Of a stretch of 39,169 nucleotides of DNA, positions 35,051 to 39,169 are shown piece after piece. Numbering within the stretch: the first letter of the stretch is position 1; the number at the start of each line of letters is the position of its first letter. The notes under the pieces are model-generated. The model was not told the origin of the DNA. It ran no database searches and saw nothing but the letters and a program-made list of their open reading frames with translations. This DNA is from Myxococcus sp. GTDB taxonomy: Bacteria; Myxococcota; Myxococcia; Myxococcales; Myxococcaceae. Both the position numbers and the translations under genes were made by a program. The stretch is from positions 1 through 39,169 of the forward strand of contig JACSRE010000082.1 of assembly GCA_014879945.1 (NCBI GenBank), in the 5' to 3' direction.

Positions 35051-36010
35051 ATGCCTGTCTCTGATCAGGTCCTGGCCCAGCAGCTCCCCCACACGCTCGA
35101 CCGCACCGACTTCCCTGCCCTCGGCGAGAAGTACCAGGGCAAGGTGCGCGACACCTACCGGCAGGGCGATCGCCTGGTGCTCATCACCACCGACCGCCTC
35201 TCGGCCTTCGACCACGTGCTCACCACGCTGCCCTTCAAGGGCGACCTGCTGAACACCCTGGCGTCGTTCTGGTTCAAGAAGACGGCCCACGTGGTGAAGA
35301 ACCACGTCATCGACGTGCCCGACCCCTGCGTCACGGTCGCGCGGCGGGCCGAGCCGTTCGCGATCGAGTTCGTGGTGCGCGCGTACCTCACCGGCAGCTT
35401 GTGGCGCGACTACGAGGCCGGCCGCGATCCGTACGGGCTGAACCTGCCCCGCGGCCTCGCGCGCGACTCGAAGTTCCCCGAGCCCATCCTCACGCCGTCC
35501 ACGAAGGCCCCCATCGGGCAGCACGACGAGCCGCTCTCCGAGGCGCAGGTGCTGGAGCGCGGCCTGGTGAGCGCGAGGGACTGGCAGCGCGCGCGAGAGG
35601 CGGCGCTGGGGCTGTTCGCCGTCGGCACCGAGCAGGCGGCCGCGCAGGGGCTGCTCTTCGTCGACACCAAGTACGAGTTCGGCCGCATCGGCGACGAGCT
35701 GGTGGTGATCGACGAGCTGCACACCCCCGACTCCTCCCGCTTCTGGCGGGCCGAGGGCTACGCGGCGCGCCTGGCGAAGGGCGAGGCCCAGGTGATGCTC
35801 GACAAAGAGAACCTGCGCCAGTGGTTGATCAGCGAGCGCGGCTTCTCGGGGCACGGCACGCCGCCTTCGATTCCCGACGAGGTGCGCGTCAGCCTCACCC
35901 AGAAGTACGTCGCCGCGTGGGAGACGCTCACCGGCGCGACGTTCTCGCCCCAGGTCGGCAGCGTCGCCGCGCGCATTCGCAAGAACCTCGAGGCCGCCGG
36001 GCTGCGCTGA
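35051..36010 (+). CDS. purC: Phosphoribosylaminoimidazole-succinocarboxamide synthase (SAICAR synthetase)
   Basis: This 319-residue enzyme joins aspartate to CAIR with ATP, the step of purine synthesis before adenylosuccinate lyase. Family motifs are present: the ATP-site segment GKVRDTYRQGDRLVLITTDR near the start, AFDHVL, the region around FVVRAYLTGSLWRDY (about 110-124), LTPSTKAPIGQHDEPL, and KYEFGRIGDELVVIDELHTPDSSRFW (about 203-228). The length is that of the longer, single-domain type. It points at purB, which sits on the other strand beyond a small gene. Confidence 0.97.
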   Translation: MPVSDQVLAQQLPHTLDRTDFPALGEKYQGKVRDTYRQGDRLVLITTDRLSAFDHVLTTLPFKGDLLNTLASFWFKKTAHVVKNHVIDVPDPCVTVARRAEPFAIEFVVRAYLTGSLWRDYEAGRDPYGLNLPRGLARDSKFPEPILTPSTKAPIGQHDEPLSEAQVLERGLVSARDWQRAREAALGLFAVGTEQAAAQGLLFVDTKYEFGRIGDELVVIDELHTPDSSRFWRAEGYAARLAKGEAQVMLDKENLRQWLISERGFSGHGTPPSIPDEVRVSLTQKYVAAWETLTGATFSPQVGSVAARIRKNLEAAGLR

Positions 36011-36235
36011 TCAGCGCTTGGTGGGCACCCACATCAGGCCCGAGTCGGTGCTGTGAATGACGGGCACCGGCTCGTGCGTCGCGGCCACCACCACGTCCTC
36101 GTTGGCGGGGGGCCTGCGGCTCCAGGGCATCGGCGACCAGCTGTCGTCAGCGGGCAGGTCGAGCTGCGGCTCGGCGGCGCGCCTGGCGCCATCGTGATCA
36201 CCAGCGAAGTCCAACACGGCGGCGTTCAGGCTCAT
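36011..36235 (-). CDS. Small hypothetical protein between purC and purB
   Basis: The 74 residues start at an ATG at 36235 preceded by GAGGGG. The sequence is short, acidic-to-neutral, rich in Ala, Pro, Asp and Trp (LDLPADDSWSPMPWSRRP), and ends GLMWVPTKR. It keeps strong G/C third positions throughout, which supports real coding. Its stop directly abuts the stop of purC. It shares the strand with purB, whose stop lies 104 bases upstream of its start, so it may be the last gene of a purB transcript. No family recognised. Confidence 0.6.
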   Translation of the reverse strand: MSLNAAVLDFAGDHDGARRAAEPQLDLPADDSWSPMPWSRRPPANEDVVVAATHEPVPVIHSTDSGLMWVPTKR

Positions 36236-36339
36236 GCCCCTCTGCAGTGCAACCACCACGCCGGCCCCCAGGCCTTCAGAATCTCAGCGCTCGCCGAGGG
36301 TTCGCCGGGCCCCCGGGGTCGCTGACGACTCTGCCGCGT

Positions 36340-37656
36340 TCAGCTGGTCGCCGACCCGAAGACGCGCTGGAAGATTCCGTCGACGTTGCGCAGGTGGTGG
36401 TCGGCGGTGAAGCAGGCCTCGATGTCGGGCGGCCCCATCACCTTCAGCAGCTCGGCGTCGGCCAGCAGCGACTCCTTGAAGGCCACGCCCTGCTCGAAGA
36501 AGCGCATCGCGTTGCGCTGAACGATCACGTACGCCGCCTGCCGATCGACGCCCCGGCGCGCGAGCTCGAGCAGCAGCCGCTGCGAGTTCACCACCCCGCC
36601 GAGCAGGTCGAGGTTCTTCTGCATCTGCGCCGGGTACACCGTGAGGTTGTCCATCAGCCCCGTGAAGCGGTGGAGCATGAAGTCGGCGATCACCGTCGCG
36701 TCGGGGCCGATGATGCGCTCGACCGACGAGTGCGAGATGTCGCGCTCGTGCCAGAGCGGCACGTTCTCCCACGCCGTCACCGCGTACCCGCGCAAGAGCC
36801 GCGCCAGCCCGCTCAGGTTCTCGGACAGAATGGGGTTGCGCTTGTGGGGCATGGCCGAGCTGCCCTTCTGGCCCGCGGTGAAGGCCTCTTCGACCTCGCG
36901 CACCTCGGTGCGCTGCAGGTGGCGGATCTCGACGGCGAACTTCTCGAGGCTCGAGCCCAGCAGGGCCAGCGCCGAGAAGTACTCGGCGTGGCGATCGCGC
37001 TGCACGATCTGGCTCGACGCGGGCGCCGGCGAGAGGCCCAGCACCTTCATCGCGTGCTCTTCGACCGACATCGGCAGGTGCGCGAAGGTGCCGACGGCGC
37101 CGCTCACCTTGCCGACCGAGATGGTCGTCTTCGCCGCCTCGAGGCGCTGCTTCGCGCGGCCCAGCTCGTCGTACCAGATGGCCAGCTTGTGCCCGAAGCT
37201 GATGGGCTCGGCGTGAATGCCGTGGCTGCGGCCTACCATCGGGGTGCGCTTGTGCTCGAAGGCCCTGCGCCGCACGGCGGCCCGCGCCAGGTCGACCCCG
37301 GCGATGAGGCGCGTCATCGCGTCTCGCAACAGCAGCCCCAGCGAGGTGTCGAGCACGTCGCTCGAGGTCATGCCCCAGTGCAGCCACCGCGCCTCGGGCC
37401 CGATGCGCTCCTCCATGAAGGTGAGGAAGGCGATCACGTCGTGCTTGGTCGTCTTCTCGATGGCGTCGATGCGCTCGACGTCGGCCGCGGTGAAGTCACC
37501 GGCCTTCGCGCGACAGGTGGTGTACGCCAGCTCGGGCGCGAGCTGCGCCTTCACCAGGCCCTCGAGGGCCGCGAGCTCCACGTCACGCCAGCGGCGCAGG
37601 CGCTCCTCGGGAGTCCACAGGGCGGTCATCTCGGCGCGGGCGTAGCGAGGGATCAT
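36340..37656 (-). CDS. purB: Adenylosuccinate lyase
   Basis: This 438-residue enzyme of the fumarase/aspartase superfamily splits SAICAR and adenylosuccinate, releasing fumarate. The superfamily signature SSAMPHKRNP is at 266-275 (catalytic loop). The conserved HWGMTSSDVLDT lies at about 93-104, and the His-bearing GRSHGIHAEPISFGHK at about 142-157. The size fits the bacterial short form. A second start (ATG, MTALWTPEE) lies ten residues inside. It acts directly after PurC, whose gene is convergent about 330 bases away. Confidence 0.97.
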   Translation of the reverse strand: MIPRYARAEMTALWTPEERLRRWRDVELAALEGLVKAQLAPELAYTTCRAKAGDFTAADVERIDAIEKTTKHDVIAFLTFMEERIGPEARWLHWGMTSSDVLDTSLGLLLRDAMTRLIAGVDLARAAVRRRAFEHKRTPMVGRSHGIHAEPISFGHKLAIWYDELGRAKQRLEAAKTTISVGKVSGAVGTFAHLPMSVEEHAMKVLGLSPAPASSQIVQRDRHAEYFSALALLGSSLEKFAVEIRHLQRTEVREVEEAFTAGQKGSSAMPHKRNPILSENLSGLARLLRGYAVTAWENVPLWHERDISHSSVERIIGPDATVIADFMLHRFTGLMDNLTVYPAQMQKNLDLLGGVVNSQRLLLELARRGVDRQAAYVIVQRNAMRFFEQGVAFKESLLADAELLKVMGPPDIEACFTADHHLRNVDGIFQRVFGSATS

Positions 37657-37684
37657 GCCCGCGCCTTACACCCTGCGCCCCGCG

Positions 37685-38611
37685 CTACTCCACCGCCTTG
37701 ACCGCCAGCCCCTGGCGGGCGGCGAACAGGAGGAGTTCGTTGGTGAACGACTCAGGCAGGCCCAGGCGCCGCGCGACCTGCAGGTTCACGTGCAGCTCGA
37801 CCCCTTCGGGCGTGGCGACGGCCAGGGCGCCGGGGTCGACCTTCTCGACGACGATGCGGTTGGCGACCCGGCCGGCCTGGAGCCCGATGGAGAGCGGCGC
37901 GGGGGCCAGGGCGAAGAGGGCCCCCTGCTTCACCTGCGCCGGCGCCAGGCCCACCACCGGCAGGCCCTCCTCCTTCGCGAAGCTCAACAGGCGCTCCACC
38001 ACCACGGCGTTGCCCACCGTCTTGTCCGACGCCACCACCAGGCCGTCGATGCGGCCCTTCGCGCCCGAGAGCGCCTTGTCGAGCTTGGTGGGGTTGTCGA
38101 TCTCGATCGGCACCAGCGCGAGCCCGCGTGACTGCGCCAATTGGCTCGCCTCGTCCACGAAGCTCCTGGAGTACCGCGGGTCGATCACCACCCCGACTCG
38201 CCTGGCCTTCGGGAGGAGCGCGCGCATTGCCGTCAGCTCGAGCGTGAGGTCGCTGGTGAGGGCGATGCCCGTCGTGTTCGAGCTCTCGAGGTCGTACTTC
38301 TGGAAGTACGGCACCATCACGAAGAGCACCGGCACGTCCGAGAACTGGCGGCGCGCGTTCACCGCGGCCGCGGGCCCGATGGCCAGCACCAGCGCGGGGG
38401 GCTCCTGGGCCAGCTTCTTCATCGCCTTCTGCGCGGCCTCGGGGCCCTCTTCGAGGAGCACCTCGGTGACGTCGGCCTTCACCTCGGCGCTGAAGCCGGC
38501 GTTCACCTGGGCGTAGGGCTGGAGGTCGGCCGACTTCACCACCACCACGCGCGGCCGCGCCTGCGAGGTCGCCGCGACGAGGAGCGCCACCACGACGAGG
38601 GCCGGTCTCAT
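37685..38611 (-). CDS. ABC-type substrate-binding protein (PF04392-like)
   Basis: This 308-residue periplasmic protein has a signal peptide (MRPALVVVALLVAATSQA). The sequence follows the two-lobe Rossmann fold of the ABC_sub_bind family: VVVVKSADLQPYAQVNAGF, ALVLAIGPAAAVNARRQF, PVLFVMVPYFQ, RVGVVIDPRYSRSFVDEA, IDGLVVASDKTVGN and LPVVGLAPAQVKQGALFAL. The ligand in this family is often an aromatic or other small organic solute, and nothing here fixes it. Its ATG at 38611 overlaps the upstream gene's stop (ATGA), so translation is coupled. No permease or ATPase gene is in view. Confidence 0.88.
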   Translation of the reverse strand: MRPALVVVALLVAATSQARPRVVVVKSADLQPYAQVNAGFSAEVKADVTEVLLEEGPEAAQKAMKKLAQEPPALVLAIGPAAAVNARRQFSDVPVLFVMVPYFQKYDLESSNTTGIALTSDLTLELTAMRALLPKARRVGVVIDPRYSRSFVDEASQLAQSRGLALVPIEIDNPTKLDKALSGAKGRIDGLVVASDKTVGNAVVVERLLSFAKEEGLPVVGLAPAQVKQGALFALAPAPLSIGLQAGRVANRIVVEKVDPGALAVATPEGVELHVNLQVARRLGLPESFTNELLLFAARQGLAVKAVE

Positions 38612-39169
38612 TTCAGGTCGGCGCAGCAGCGGAAGCCCACCTCGGACGACTTGTTGAACGAGGCGCCGTTCTTCCGCGCCGAGCAGCGCACCGCGTAGTC
38701 GCCGCTGGCGAAGGAGCCGCCCTTGATGATGCGGTCGCTCGTCCACTCGGCGACGTTGCCGGCCATGTCGGCCGCGCCGTACCCGCTGCGGCACTTGCCG
38801 AAGCGGCCCGCCGGGGCCAGCGACCGCGCCTCACCGGTGTCGTCTTCGGTGTTGCAGGCGTTGGCGTCGAAGGTGTTGCCGAAGGGCCAGCGCGCCCCGC
38901 CGGGGCCCTTGCACGCCTTCTCCCACTCGGCCTCGGTGCACAGGCGCTTGCTCTGCGACTCGCACAGGCGGCGCGCGTCGGCGAAGGCGACGCCCACGGT
39001 GGGGCCCACGCCCTTCTTGTTGGGGTACTCGAAGGCGTCGACGCAGAAGCCCCCCACCTCGACCGCCGACAGCACGCGCTCGTCGAAGCCCATCATCGGG
39101 TCGTCGCGCGGCGTGCCCATTCGGAAGACGCCCGCAGCGACCGGCCGCATGCCGTCGGGGACACGAAGT
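38608..39169 (-). CDS. SUMF1/formylglycine-enzyme-like domain protein (partial, cut by window edge)
   Basis: The frame continues to the window edge (LRVPDGMRPVAAGVFRMG), so the true start lies outside. An ATG at 39150 is internal to the conserved fold opening, VPDG-x5-GVFRMG. Further motifs are RLCTEAEWEKACKG, YGAADMAGNVAEWTSD, KGGSFASGDYAVRCSARK and SSEVGFRCC, all of the formylglycine-generating-enzyme superfamily. The C-x4-C cysteine pair that makes formylglycine in true sulfatase-modifying enzymes is not seen after GGSF. This is therefore probably a binding or structural member of the family, not an oxidase. It is coupled to the substrate-binding protein by a 4-base overlap. Confidence 0.88.
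   Translation of the reverse strand, partial: LRVPDGMRPVAAGVFRMGTPRDDPMMGFDERVLSAVEVGGFCVDAFEYPNKKGVGPTVGVAFADARRLCESQSKRLCTEAEWEKACKGPGGARWPFGNTFDANACNTEDDTGEARSLAPAGRFGKCRSGYGAADMAGNVAEWTSDRIIKGGSFASGDYAVRCSARKNGASFNKSSEVGFRCCADLK

Overview
The window is about 70% GC, densely packed and almost free of intergenic space. It looks like the chromosome of a myxobacterium-type organism (Myxococcota). The clues are many Cys-rich or Gly/Ala/Ser-rich lipoproteins, TSP3-OmpA and MopE-type Asp-rich repeats, a CFI-box protein, a strong sigma-54-type promoter, and a tmRNA whose tag reads ANDNVELALAA (from memory, the Myxococcus tag). No integrase, transposase, CRISPR array or ordinary tRNA is visible, so this reads as a core-like chromosomal segment.

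Left part (1-6217): the start of an exported protein on the minus strand, a small heat-shock protein with a structured leader, a small Trp-rich-family protein, and a tightly coupled three-gene type I secretion-like operon (ABC protein, HlyD-type adaptor, TolC-type channel). The ABC protein has lost nearly every catalytic motif of its nucleotide-binding domain, which is the most unusual feature in the window.

Middle-left (6221-16817): a highly charged exported coiled-coil protein, a tocopherol-cyclase-like protein, a lipoprotein combining a MopE-type motif with a Kazal-like domain, then a forward run of uup (ABC-F), a TerC-family membrane protein, a zinc-ribbon coiled-coil protein, an RNase HI-type nuclease and a large membrane protein with an EF-hand-like loop. 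A membrane-anchored flavin/2Fe-2S oxidoreductase lies opposite.

Centre (16818-22806): a sigma-54-type promoter drives an RTX-repeat lipoprotein that ends at a textbook terminator. It is followed by a PPC-like lipoprotein, a small minus-strand gene, two Cys-rich exported proteins and the minus-strand ssrA gene for tmRNA.

Right part (22941-39169): a thioester alpha-2-macroglobulin without the usual pbpC partner, a pilin-like protein lacking a prepilin cleavage site, an active/inactive M16 protease pair, a TSP3-OmpA protein, a TlpA-type thioredoxin coupled to a zinc-ribbon/CFI-box protein, two small exported proteins, and the purine genes purC and purB pointing at each other around a 74-residue gene. 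At the right edge a solute-binding protein is coupled to a formylglycine-enzyme-like domain protein that is cut by the window. Much of the region encodes envelope proteins interspersed with housekeeping genes. All family assignments are from reading motifs by eye; no searches were run.
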